Origin: Cladorrhinum sp. PSN259
Taxonomy: Eukaryota; Ascomycota; Sordariomycetes; Sordariales; Podosporaceae
Reading direction: 5' to 3'
DNA length: 64,000 nt
NCBI GenBank assembly: GCA_033725935.1
Contig: MU867095.1
Span: 1 to 64,000 of the forward strand
Shown here: positions 11,261 through 21,848 of the stretch, piece by piece
How the letters are laid out: each line of letters starts with the position of its first letter
Numbering within the stretch: the stretch's first letter is position 1
Notes under the pieces: model-generated
What the model was told of the DNA's origin: nothing
The model's database searches: none
What the model saw: the letters and a program-made list of their open reading frames with translations, nothing else
Made by a program: the position numbers and the translations under genes

Positions 11261-13126
11261 TGAGAATCTCAACCTCTGGCAAACTTTAAGGACTGAGGAA
11301 AGTAAATATATCGAAGAGGAGGGGGATGTTTATATGATGGGGTTCGAGATTTTGTACGCTTGGAAAATGAGAAAACAAAGGAAACGAAGTTACAACGTGG
11401 CATGGGGTTGCATGGGATCCGAGGAAGTGCGAAAGGGGGCGAGCAAGAAGGGCGTATAATACATTTGCTTTTTTTTTCTCTTTTTTTGGGTCATGTCGTG
11501 TATGGAAATATTCATGGAAAGCGAAGGGGTAGGATGGAGTTTGATTTGGTAAATGGAAACAAAAGAAGAGGAATGAAACTGACACAGGTTTGTTGTATGC
11601 TGTGTTTGGGATAGGGGTGAGCTTTCTGTATATATATGTAAATACCTGGTAATAAATGGTATATATATCTCGTTCCAACTTTCTGTACTAGCAGCTATAT
11701 ACTTGGGAATCCGGGATTCGAAGTAACGATAGCCTGAAAAGTAGAACAATAACAATTGTGAAGGCGGTTTGCATGCTTGCCAGCTGGTGGTCGGGCATTC
11801 TCAGCTGTCAGAGAAGGTTGTACATAAGTTGTGAAACAAGTTCTGGGATGCCCGTGATACGCACAAGGCTGTAGCTGAGTCCCCATCTCGTGTATCAAGG
11901 CCGACGTTGGTGATACTTGATGAGATTCAGCCTGAGACGGTAATGGATCATGTGATTTGAATACGAGGCCTACCACTCAGGCTTGCTAATCCTCAGGCTC
12001 CGGGTCTGAACTAAGTTTCGGGACTGGATTCCGTATTATCATACTTGCGGAGACGGCCCGGGACTGAGCTATCCTGGTTACATTTGAAAATACAGGGTGG
12101 GTGCTGTGAGAGTCTGATGATGTGAAAGAGCGGTCCCAAATTAGAAGTTGCCGGAGAAGTTGACGAGAATTTCAGAAGCAGAGTCTGACTGACAACCCGG
12201 GTCACATCTCTGTGTATCAAGATACTACCAGGTATCTATCGTCGTCTCACTCTGATATCCCCAGTCTGATATGACATGATCAAGTATGACAATGTAGGTA
12301 GCGCTGTGAATACCAGTAGATCATTTAATTACTGATACATCTACCTCACTAGGTAGCAAAACTTGACCATCGACCCGCTGGATTACAACCACCCTCCATG
12401 GGCATGTTGCTGAGCTAAAAGTTCCCTCACGTCAGGGTCACCTGCTCCAACTCCTTCATCTGTAATCACATCATTTCAACACTTCACACACTATTGACAT
12501 CGGCCTAAAATACACAGCATCTGTGGACCGAGAGTAATTACCGAGATGTTTGAAGAGCAAAAAAAAAGTCCTGAAGGAGCCTATTCATTACGTGAAGAAA
12601 AACCGGTACACACTATTTTTGGTATCATTGGCGACTCCTCTCAGATCTATATAGATTGTAACGGCCCGAAAACTAATACCGTTTCGCATTTTATTTTTAT
12701 TATTCATTATTATATATATATATTTATATATATATTTAGCTAGGTATCATTAGAAAAACACCAAAACATATGCGGTAGTTACATACAAGGAGCCACGAAC
12801 CCTCTCACTCCCAAAAAAATAGCCAAGATCAAATATAGGGAGCTAGGTATTTCACAACAGTCGAATTAGTTCTCCTTGAATTTTTCCCACAGAAAACTAG
12901 AACCTTTAAATTCTTTTTTCTCTCTCGCGATGCTGCTTATTTCTTGTACTCCGCTAGCTTCTACGAGCTGTAAGGGGGGGTATATTATACATCAAAATCA
13001 TGAACCACAAAACGAACCATAACAACTAACGTAACAAATAACATGTAAAAAATGCTCTCTCTCTCCAACCCTAGATTTTACTAGCGACCTCAACAAACAG
13101 CCCAACCAAAATCACTAGGTCTTCCA
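11261..13126. other. Convergent intergenic region
   Basis: About 1.87 kb between two facing 3' ends. It includes an AT-only stretch near 12707 to 12736 (repeated TATATA/TTTATA). Short frames here have no domain content. No gene is seen. Confidence 0.55.
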
Positions 13127-14503
13127 CTAATCGAAAGTAGTCTTTTTACCAGTAGAAGCAACAGCCGCACCGGTAAGCCTAGCGACATTAATATCTACCG
13201 GAGCAGCCGGCTTCTTCTGGTAGGGCTTCCTCTCCCCGACTTCTGTGATTGCCTCTCCAGACTCTTGCTGCCTCTTGCCTCCTCCTCCTGGACCCTTGCC
13301 CTTAAATCTCTTCTGATAGCGCGTCTGATCGTCCTCGGCCAACTCGATCTTCAAGTTGCGACCCAAAAGCTGATTGACCCACCACTTGCGAGTTTTTATC
13401 CTCGGGGCTTCTTTCACTAGTTTCGTAGGTGCTGCGGGCTTCTTCTTTTCCTCCTTCTCCTCCTTTTTGCTCTTCTTTTCCTTCTTGTCCTCTTCATCAG
13501 AATTAGAATCTGAATCTGAGTCTGAGTCTGAACCGGATTCCGAACAAGCGGAAGAATCTTCTTCTTCATCTTCCATTTCCTCCTTCTCTTCAGTCTTCTC
13601 CTCCTCCTTCTCATCGACATCCATAAAGTCCTCTACAGTATCAACCGTCTCGCGAACCTTGACGAATCCCTTAACTGCCCATTGAGCTGCCTCTGGTTCC
13701 TCAAAGTTGACCCAGCCGTAGCCCTTGCACTTGCCTGTGTCCTCAAACGTGGCAACCTTGACCCAACGGATAGGTCCACACTTGGAAAAGTGCTCCCGAA
13801 GGTCGTCCTCCGTCACCTGGAACGACAAGTTACCGACGAAAATCTTGGTGCTCGTACTGGCTGAGGTGTTTCTCGCCGCTGACGGGCCCGTCTTGCCCGT
13901 GCCTGTGTTATCAACAGGCGCAGGCTCCTCCTCCTTCTTCGGCCGACCATCAAAGGATTTTGCATCCTTGATGAGCACCTTGCGACGGTACCACTCCGTT
14001 TCTGACAGCGCAATGGCGGCAACGTTGGCCTCGAATGTTGCGAAATCGACGTAGGCGAAACCGCGGTTCTCGGTAGGCTTCTTTGGGCCCGGGGCAGCAT
14101 CGGGTTTCTTAGTCGGGAGGTGCACGCGGGTGATGAGTTCGTCGGTGATTGAGCCGCCGGAGTTGTCGATGAACCATTGGCGCAGCTCGGCCTTGGTTAC
14201 AGTGAAGCGCAAGTTGCCGATCCAGACGCCATAGGGGGAGCGCTCCTTCTCCTTCTTCTCCTTTTTCTTGGTCCCGTCGGCATTGATTGTGATATTGACG
14301 TCGCCTTCATCCTCATCGTCTGATTTGGGCTTCGCCGGTAGCACCTTGCCCTTCTTGAGCAAACGTTTGGCTTTCTTGGAGGGAGGTTCGGGGAGGTTGA
14401 GGTCGACTTCGATTTCTTCGATCTCGGTCTTGCGTTTCTTGGAGGAGGAGGACTCCTTCTCGATCTCGGGAGAGGAGGGCTCTACGTCCTTTGTTGCAGC
14501 CAT
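13127..14503 (-). CDS. nop13: Nop13-like nucleolar RNA-binding protein, two RRMs
   Basis: A single exon of 458 residues. The start is the ATG at 14503 (MAATKDVEPSS); the frame is open further upstream but lacks an ATG with family support. RRM1 is at about 91 to 180 (RNP2 VWIGNL, RNP1 RGFAYVDF). RRM2 starts at about 220 (RNP2 IFVGNL, RNP1 KGYGWVNF). Its last strand appears to lie after an insert of about 80 acidic and Lys/Glu residues (about 285 to 365), since RKWWVNQLLGRNLKIEL resembles an RRM end. An acidic/basic N-terminal tail and a Lys-rich C-terminus fit a nucleolar protein. Yeast Nop13 associates with pre-ribosomes. It diverges from STS1. Confidence 0.87.
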   Translation of the reverse strand: MAATKDVEPSSPEIEKESSSSKKRKTEIEEIEVDLNLPEPPSKKAKRLLKKGKVLPAKPKSDDEDEGDVNITINADGTKKKEKKEKERSPYGVWIGNLRFTVTKAELRQWFIDNSGGSITDELITRVHLPTKKPDAAPGPKKPTENRGFAYVDFATFEANVAAIALSETEWYRRKVLIKDAKSFDGRPKKEEEPAPVDNTGTGKTGPSAARNTSASTSTKIFVGNLSFQVTEDDLREHFSKCGPIRWVKVATFEDTGKCKGYGWVNFEEPEAAQWAVKGFVKVRETVDTVEDFMDVDEKEEEKTEEKEEMEDEEEDSSACSESGSDSDSDSDSNSDEEDKKEKKSKKEEKEEKKKPAAPTKLVKEAPRIKTRKWWVNQLLGRNLKIELAEDDQTRYQKRFKGKGPGGGGKRQQESGEAITEVGERKPYQKKPAAPVDINVARLTGAAVASTGKKTTFD

Positions 14504-16020
14504 TGTATCAGTTTGGTGGATTGCAGTTCCAAGTTGATGTTGGAGACAATGGAGACGAGACCACAGCAACAGGTCGCAAAGGTGGTCAAGGCTTTTCGAG
14601 ATTTTTTTATTTTTATTTTTCTGGCAAAATTTCCTTGGCGATAAGCGATAAGAAAATCTCCAAGAACGGCTCAGTGCGGGGAGGCTGAGGAGATCCCCGG
14701 GAACCTGCCTCCACCCCGCTAAATTTAATTGAATCAAGGTTCAGGTGACGGCGACCCGACGGCAACCTTAAAATGCCATCCCCTATCGCAAAACATCAAA
14801 GGGATTCGTATGGAAAAAACTTCCTTTTAACTTTCCCACCATAATCCCCACGAATCAACTCATGCACATGAATTAGTCTTTGAGCCGTGCACCTGTCAGG
14901 ACCCCGAGACTTTAATCATCCACTGCACCTGGTATTTCACTCATAAAGAGGGGTATTCCCGGACAAGCTGTGAGTTGGCTTAAGCTTCAATTGATGGATG
15001 AGCTGAACCCTGCTTTAGTGTGAATGCCATCAAACTATTCTGTCATCAATCTCAAACCCCGATTTATCCAGACACAGAACTGTGATCCCTGGGTTGGAAA
15101 CAACGTGACAGTCTAGGGGCGGGAGCTACGTCGTCATCAAATCATCATGCGCCTATCCCTGATCTCGAACACCTCCCTGCCATAGTAAGCCTACTGACCC
15201 TCGGCTTCCGGGAAATTCAAGGGCTTCCTCGCACAAGCACCCACGAGTCCGGCGTCGGCTCAAAGAAGGAACCTCCAAGCCGTGAATTCCGGAGTGCGCC
15301 GTCATACCCACGCCGCGTGATGCTATCAGCCACGCGGCAAAGTCCCTTTAACAAAATGTCCATGGTTGTCGTGGACAACCACTGACAGGAGACAGCGAAA
15401 CGAACAAGGGCCAAAGGGCTCCAGCTTGATGTGGGGCGCATCTTCTTCCAATTGCTACCCAATGCTCCCATTCGCATTCTTCCATCTTTCCGGCTTGTCT
15501 CTGGCCTCACGTGCTGCTGGGGCTTTGGCAGGACCGAAAACGAATGCAAAAAAAAGGGAGGGAAAAGGAGACCGAGGTACCAGCATCGAATCAAAAACTC
15601 GCCCTTGTTGCATGCTCCAGTCGGGTTGCGGGAAGAAAGTTTTGAGGTGCAGATGCTGCTGGGTGTTGCAGGAACACACACACACACAATCAAGTCCCAA
15701 ATCGGTTAGCTATTTAATGAACCCAACCAGCGGTGCGTAAATTCCTCGACAAAGATCCGCTGGACCACACCTCGCACCCTGACTGGCCCAGCCAAGCACG
15801 CCTATGAAGCCTGCGAACCAGGGTCGGCCTTGGATGTCTCTTGCCTGTCTCTGGCGCTGTCTGGCTCTCTCCACCGCACCTCCCCATTTTTCCCAGATCC
15901 CACTCCACACAAACCTGCGCCTCTCACCTTCTTTCATTTCAACTTTCCGCTGCAAAGACATCTGGCAACCCGAGAGTCGTCGACGGCTTTTTGGCACCGC
16001 ATATCCCGCACCCACCCACA
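14504..16020. other. Divergent promoter region NOP13 / STS1
   Basis: About 1.5 kb. Frames on both strands near 15217 to 16048 are short and mutually overlapping, and I see no protein family. A (CA)7 tract lies near 15673. The last 150 bases before 16021 are pyrimidine-rich, like a fungal 5' leader. Confidence 0.55.
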
Positions 16021-17079
16021 ATGAACGCTGTCCTTCCACCACAGCCACCGATTTTCCCTCATCAACACGAAACCGCCCGGCTGTCGCCGCCCCGATCTAG
16101 TGAGTGTTTTCATCTCCTCTTTCCCGCCCGCTCGTCAGCATCATCGTCAATCATGACGCCCGCCCGGAAACGCTTGTTCCGCACCACCACCGGACCTTCC
16201 CAGCCTCGGATCGCATTTATTGACCCTTTCTCAGTGTCAACACACCACAACATGGCCTCCTCAAGCCGAAAGCGAAAAGCCGACGACGACAGCGATGAGA
16301 TGTCACTCTCGCCGCTCAGCTCACCGGCAATTTCTTCGAGACAATTATCAAGGCCCTCGAAAAAGGTACGACAGGGCAACGACTTGACGGGCCGCCAGCT
16401 TTCACTTCCTCGTCTCCTCGAAACCCTCGACAACAACCAGCTACGAACTGTCCTTCAGACGATATGCGAGCGTCATCCAGATATCGGTCACGAGGTAGTC
16501 ACGAGCGCACCCCGACCATCGGTCAACTGTGCAATGGACGTCTTGGAAGGGTACAGGAAGAGACTGCAGGAGGCAGTACCATTTGGCCCGTCGAGCTCTG
16601 ATTACCAATATTTCCGAGTCAAGCAACCGCTTGTTTTGCTTGTCGACGCCATCTCCGATTTTACGCCACAATTTCTTCCCCCAGTCGAGCAGCAAACCAA
16701 TATCTCACTACAGTACTTGGAAGGTGTAACGAAGCTCATTCACGAGCTGCCGGATTGGGAGAGCCAGCAATACCGCCACCACAAGGATAATGCGTACGAC
16801 GAGATCTCGAGAGCCTGGGCGCTGGTTATCACTGAGGCATCAAAGCGTGGAGGAGGGTTCGTGTTGCACACGGGCGGATGGGATCAGAGGTTGATAAAGC
16901 ACAATCAGCAGTCGGGAGGGAAGCTGGAGCAGGCAGTAAATGCACTATCGACCGAGGTTGGCTGGACGGGACATAATCCGATTGCGGATTCAAATTCTTC
17001 CCGGGATGATCCAAACTCCATTCTTAACCAGCTCATGAACGGAACTTATGGGTCGCCTGTTCGGGTCGGGCCATGGTAA
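16021..17079 (+). CDS. sts1: STS1/Cut8 tethering factor for the nuclear proteasome
   Basis: Two exons, 16021..16099 and 16235..17079, give 307 residues, near the family's usual size. The start MNAVLPPQPPIFPHQHE and the core (LPRLLETLDNNQLRTVLQTICERHPDIG, APRPSV, DWESQQYRHHKDNAYDEIS, GGGFVLHTGGWDQ) are those of fungal Cut8. Cut8 holds 26S proteasomes at the nuclear envelope and is a short-lived, N-terminally ubiquitinated protein in fission yeast. A lysine-rich segment (SRKRKADDD) lies near the N-terminus. The 135-nt intron (gtgagt to tttctcag) is divisible by three and has no stop, so retention would give a 352-residue isoform. The spliced form fits the family better. Confidence 0.92.
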   Translation: MNAVLPPQPPIFPHQHETARLSPPRSSECFHLLFPARSSASSSIMTPARKRLFRTTTGPSQPRIAFIDPFSVSTHHNMASSSRKRKADDDSDEMSLSPLSSPAISSRQLSRPSKKVRQGNDLTGRQLSLPRLLETLDNNQLRTVLQTICERHPDIGHEVVTSAPRPSVNCAMDVLEGYRKRLQEAVPFGPSSSDYQYFRVKQPLVLLVDAISDFTPQFLPPVEQQTNISLQYLEGVTKLIHELPDWESQQYRHHKDNAYDEISRAWALVITEASKRGGGFVLHTGGWDQRLIKHNQQSGGKLEQAVNALSTEVGWTGHNPIADSNSSRDDPNSILNQLMNGTYGSPVRVGPW

Positions 17080-18747
17080 ATCTACGACCGAGACCAGGCC
17101 ATCGTCACTTACACATGAGGAAACACGACGATATGCCATGGGCATTTCCTTTTCATCATTCACCATCATATTTCCCGTTTGTCCATTGACAAACCAAACG
17201 AAGCATACGGGCGGCACCAAAGGGTTGGCTGGGCGGTATAGACATTTTCCTTGAAGAGGGCGCGAAGGGTGAATGATTTTAGGGGTTGGGGGTTTTTTTT
17301 TCCATGGGGTCGGCTTTGATTTTTCTTTCATTTCTTTCCTTGCCAAACTTTTTTCCTTCTTGTGGTGATCAACAATGGTGGCGTTAATGCATTTGGTTTT
17401 CTTTTATGTAAACCCCTTCCCTTCATCCTGATATCCACCACTATTATTTGTTTGTTGAATTGGCTGTTTATGGAATACACGTCCCCTTTTGAAACGTATT
17501 TGTCCCCATCACTCTATCTACTGTTGATACCGGAAGCTAGCTGCTCTACTATGCGTCAACATAGCGAATATCTGAATCTGGTGTGTGATCAAGGGGAAGA
17601 AGGAGACGATCGGGGAGTCTGTGCTGTCATGGACGATGCATCAAGGGAAGGACTGGATAATCATGCTGATGGGCTGCTATGGCCGTCCTGTTTCTGCCAT
17701 TTGGTTTGGAGTTTTTGATACGAATTTGGGGACTATGCGTTATTTCACTTTATTTTCTCACATATCATCAATCGGATTGCCCTTTAGCGGTTCATACCTA
17801 ATATATGAATCCACCATACAGGGTAAAAGCCCAACAAGTGTTTTGTAGGGCTGCCTAGGTTGTATTTAGATATCGCTTTTAGTATGAATCGAGTCGTCAT
17901 TATACGTTCTTGCTCTCCCACTGTGTGCATCTGGACAGGAGAGGCCATAAACTGCCAGAGGATTCACATATCAAAAGTCATCGAAGATCTATCGAACACA
18001 GATGGAAGAAGAGCAAGATAGGTATGTCTAATTAGGGTTTGTCGAAGTGCTACTTGAAACAAATGTTTTGGAGAGAGAGTGTGTGTGAGAGTGAGAAGGC
18101 CTGAGCGCTTGTCACTCGAGTTGCGGTGATAAGATGCCAAAATCCTTTGTTGAGTTTTTTTGTTTGGTTTTGTTTCGTTTGTAGAAGGAACTTTTAGGCG
18201 TTTGATTTTTGTTTGTTGGAGGTGCCGAGGTGTTTCTTCCAAGGTTTTGGTTCCGTGGTTGAGGTGAGGGGTTTTTTTTTTACCCGGTTCCAGAGCTGCG
18301 ATTCGGGTATGTTCAAAATGCTATCAATTACAACGAAATTCGAGTTTCGAGGCGCTACCAGGAACCTGTTCATTGTAGCTGTTGATGGCATCGACATCCG
18401 TCTAGACGAGGTTCAGGGGGGGGGGGGGCGCTGTGGTGCCTAACTCGCGCTGCGGTATAGTGGGGTGAAGGGCAAGCTATCGCCAGGCAACGAACCTTCC
18501 CTCCTCCCCGCACGTGATAGCCTGTAGCCAACGTGCAAGCAGCCCCACCAGCATTTAGCTCAACAATGCAGACGTGTTCCAACGCGTCTCCCCCAAATAC
18601 TCTTGCTCTCAGATTATTGCGCACAACGACAACCTAGGGTTTCTTTTTGACGCCTTTCATTTGCGGCCCTTCTATTTTGTCTTCTTTGCAGCTGCCATAT
18701 CATAAGTCGATGAGAGAGGGTATATCCTCTGAGAAAGGTTGCCCATC
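17080..18747. other. Intergenic region STS1 to RAD52
   Basis: STS1 3' UTR and RAD52 promoter. A run of 13 G lies at 18416 to 18428. Short frames only; no gene is seen. Confidence 0.55.
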
Positions 18748-20520
18748 ATGCCTGCGTATGTTTATTTCTTGCTATTTTCATATCGCGTTGAGCGCGTCGT
18801 CGTGATCGATTGATGGTGGTCTGACTGACCTCATTGAATGTAAAACAGCCCAGGCGATCAGCATTCGAGCATCGTCAATCCGTTCGTGGAAGCACCGCAG
18901 AGGATATCCGAGTACACCGCACAGGAAATCGCCACACTCCAGACTCGTCTCGAGAAGCAACTTGGTCCCGAATACATCTCGTCCCGCTCAGGGCCCGGAG
19001 GCCAAAAAGTTCATTACATCACCGCCGAGAAGATCATCGCCCTTGCTAACGAAGTTTTCGGATTCAATGGATGGTCCTCGAGCATTCAAAACATCCAGGT
19101 GGACTTTGTCGACGAACACCCACAGACATTGCGCGTCAGTCTCGGCCTGTCCGTTATCGTCCGGGTGACGCTGCGGGACGGGACATATCATGAGGATCTC
19201 GGTTATGGTCATATCGAGAACTGCAAAGGAAAAGCAGCCGCTTTTGAGAAGGCCAAGAAGGAGGGTACCACCGATGCGTTGAAAAGGGCGTTGAGACATT
19301 TCGGAAATGTGCTGGGCAACTGCATCTACGACAAGGCCTATCTAGGGAAGGTCACCAAGATCAAGGCGCAACCACAGCAGTTCGACGAGGCACAGCTTCA
19401 TAGGCATTCGGATTTTGTGGTCAAGAAGGACGAAGGTGCCATGGTCAAGGTCGACAGCGGGGTCGTGACGCAACCACAGACCGCTCAGATTTCTGCCCTG
19501 GCTGGGGCTCCTCCAGTACCTCAGCTGTTTTCCGCTGATTCGTTTGAGGACTTTCTTGGAGAACTAGACGAAGCGGATTTCAACATATCTGAAGAGGGTC
19601 ATCCCGACGAGGTCGTTCTCTCAACTTCTGATACAAGCACCATATCAAACGAGGGGAGAAGTCAGTTGGGGAATAATAACAACAATAATAACACTAACAC
19701 AACCATGCAGCCTCCAGCAAGACCACTAGAGAGAGCAGGATCGTTAGGAAACAACTTCTCAAAACCACCACCACAAGCCCAGCCCCAGCAACAACCGCCA
19801 CAAACACCAAATGCCGCGCCTAGGACAAACGCATTCATTGGGACTTCAAGCAATAACAATGCTGCTCCAGGTCCTTCTCGGCCAACCGGACAGTTCAACC
19901 AGAGTCGGCCTCCGCCACCCCAAGCCAATAACACCACCAAGCAGTTTCAGCCTAAACCTCCTCCAGCAGTAGTCATGACGCCTCCCCCGAATGTACCTAC
20001 CGCCCCACCAGCGGGAGAACCTATTGGATTCTTCTCTGCTCGGGCAGTGAGCAAGCTTCCGGAAGACGCCCTCGCCAGCGGCCAAGTCTCTATTAAAGAA
20101 GGTGGCCAGTTCAACCCGAAGCTCGAAAGCCCTTCGATCCGCAAGACTCCCGGTATCGATCACACAACATCCAAACCCCTATCAAGGACAGGCCAACATG
20201 TCCCACCAGCTCTTTCGGACGACAAGGACAAGCCTGCAGGGCCCGCTGCAGGGCCCGCTGCAGGCAGACCCCCCATGATGAGCCGACCTGCTCCTCCTCT
20301 GGCTAGAGGAAATGTGATTAACCCACAACTTGACCAAACAAGACGGATTGGCGTGCCAGGCAGCGGACCTTCCTCTAGTCCGCTGGCGAATCGGAATCAG
20401 TACAAACCACCGACGATGAAGAGACCGCCACTTAGTGATATACCGAGTAATGCGCCCGTTAATGGTGGGAATGTAGGGATAAATGGGCTACCGGATGCTA
20501 AGAGACAGAGGACTACATGA
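18748..20520 (+). CDS. rad52: RAD52 recombination mediator
   Basis: Exon 1 is only 8 nt (18748..18755, ATGCCTGC) and exon 2 is 18849..20520, giving 559 residues starting MPAPGDQHSS. The N-terminal DNA-binding and ring-forming domain (about 25 to 190) is strongly conserved: YTAQEIATLQTRL, GFNGWSSSI, GYGHIENCKGKAAAFEKAKK, TDALKRALRHFGN. The rest is Pro/Gln/Asn-rich and disordered, as in fungal Rad52, and carries Rad51- and RPA-binding functions in the family. A short tandem repeat of a 12-nt unit at about 20236 to 20263 encodes AGPAAGPAAG. Rad52 loads Rad51 on RPA-coated DNA and anneals single strands. The upstream exon was placed by gtatgt and tgtaaaacag splice sites; without it no ATG precedes the conserved part in frame. 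Confidence 0.95.
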
Positions 20521-21848
20521 GTGTTGGGGTAGGGTGATTTACGGATGAGAAGAAAGCTGGGTGTTTGAGGAGTCAAATATCAAACAAAGGGGTTTTCTCG
20601 TTTGAGAGCGAATAGGGTATCATGTTTATCTGGTTGCTTTTGTTTGTTAGTTTGCTTGTTGTTATCTTGGGCAGATAGAATTTGGCCAGGGCATGGTGCA
20701 TTGGGGTGTTTACTATAGGCGTTAAAGGTGGGGAGGGAGTCAAGAGGAGGGGATGGGGATGGGGTTGGTACAACTGTTATGGTAGCGACTCATAATCGCG
20801 GTGTTTTTGTTCATATCTGAAAAGATCTGGTTGCTTCCCTTGTTGTGGAAAAGCACAGCAAGGTAGAGCTCCTACTAGTAGTTGTTTCTCTCAAGTTCAA
20901 ACCAGGAGGCGTCAGTCCACACCGTACGTACTGCTTCTCATCTTGTATGCACATAAATAAGACTTGACATAACCAGCATGGTTTTGCTACTTCAAAACCA
21001 ATACTGTACCATAGTATCTGAAACTACATGTATGAAACGGGAATGCTGAAATGAATTAGACTGCCGGAGTTGTGACGCTGTCAAAGGGTCTTGGAGGTCG
21101 GGGTTTCCTTGCTGGCGGTATCGTGAGTTAGGCAACTCGGAGTGGGTTGCCCAGGTGAGACGACAAAGATACCAAGAGACGGAGATTATGTCTCTTCGTG
21201 GCTCATTGAGTTGCGATGAGGCGGAAGAGGTAATTTAATACAACTACCTATGTGTTGGAACTAATAGTAAACTTAACCATGTAGTTGCTGTAGAGTTTTT
21301 TTTCTTTGGTATAGTAAGCTCGTAAAGGCTTTGACTACTAGATCGATTAGCATTCTCCGTGGGCTAATTGGTCACCCGTTTTGTGTGACAAAGTTCCGGT
21401 GGAACCATGATGTATGTAAGTGGTAGGTTGGTGGGGGAAGAAGTGTATCCGCTTGTCGGTGACACGAAAGAGAGAGGCTTTCAAAAGGTATTACTGTACA
21501 GGGAAAGCAAACATTGTGCAAATACCGAAAGTGTAAGAGTGAAGCAGGTCATTGATATACATACCAGAGCCAATCAAGAGATGGATAATAAAAGCTTAAT
21601 TCAAGAAATACATACCGGATCGTTATTTACAAAAAATGTACTTCCCCGGATTCCTGGGTTATTGGGTCCGCTATCGGAAGAACCCTGAAACGGGGGAACC
21701 GGCACCGTGGACGATGACTGGTTTGGCACATGGCCGGCATGGCGCAACCGGCAAAAATATTTACCAAAATATTTTTTATAGTTATTATTTGCCTTTCCTT
21801 CCTCAACCGTGCCGAGTACTCAACTTGGCAATCCAGGACCTGTAGAAG
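20521..21848. other. Intergenic region RAD52 to aconitase
   Basis: RAD52 3' UTR and aconitase promoter. The frames seen are short. Nothing further is recognised. Confidence 0.55.
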
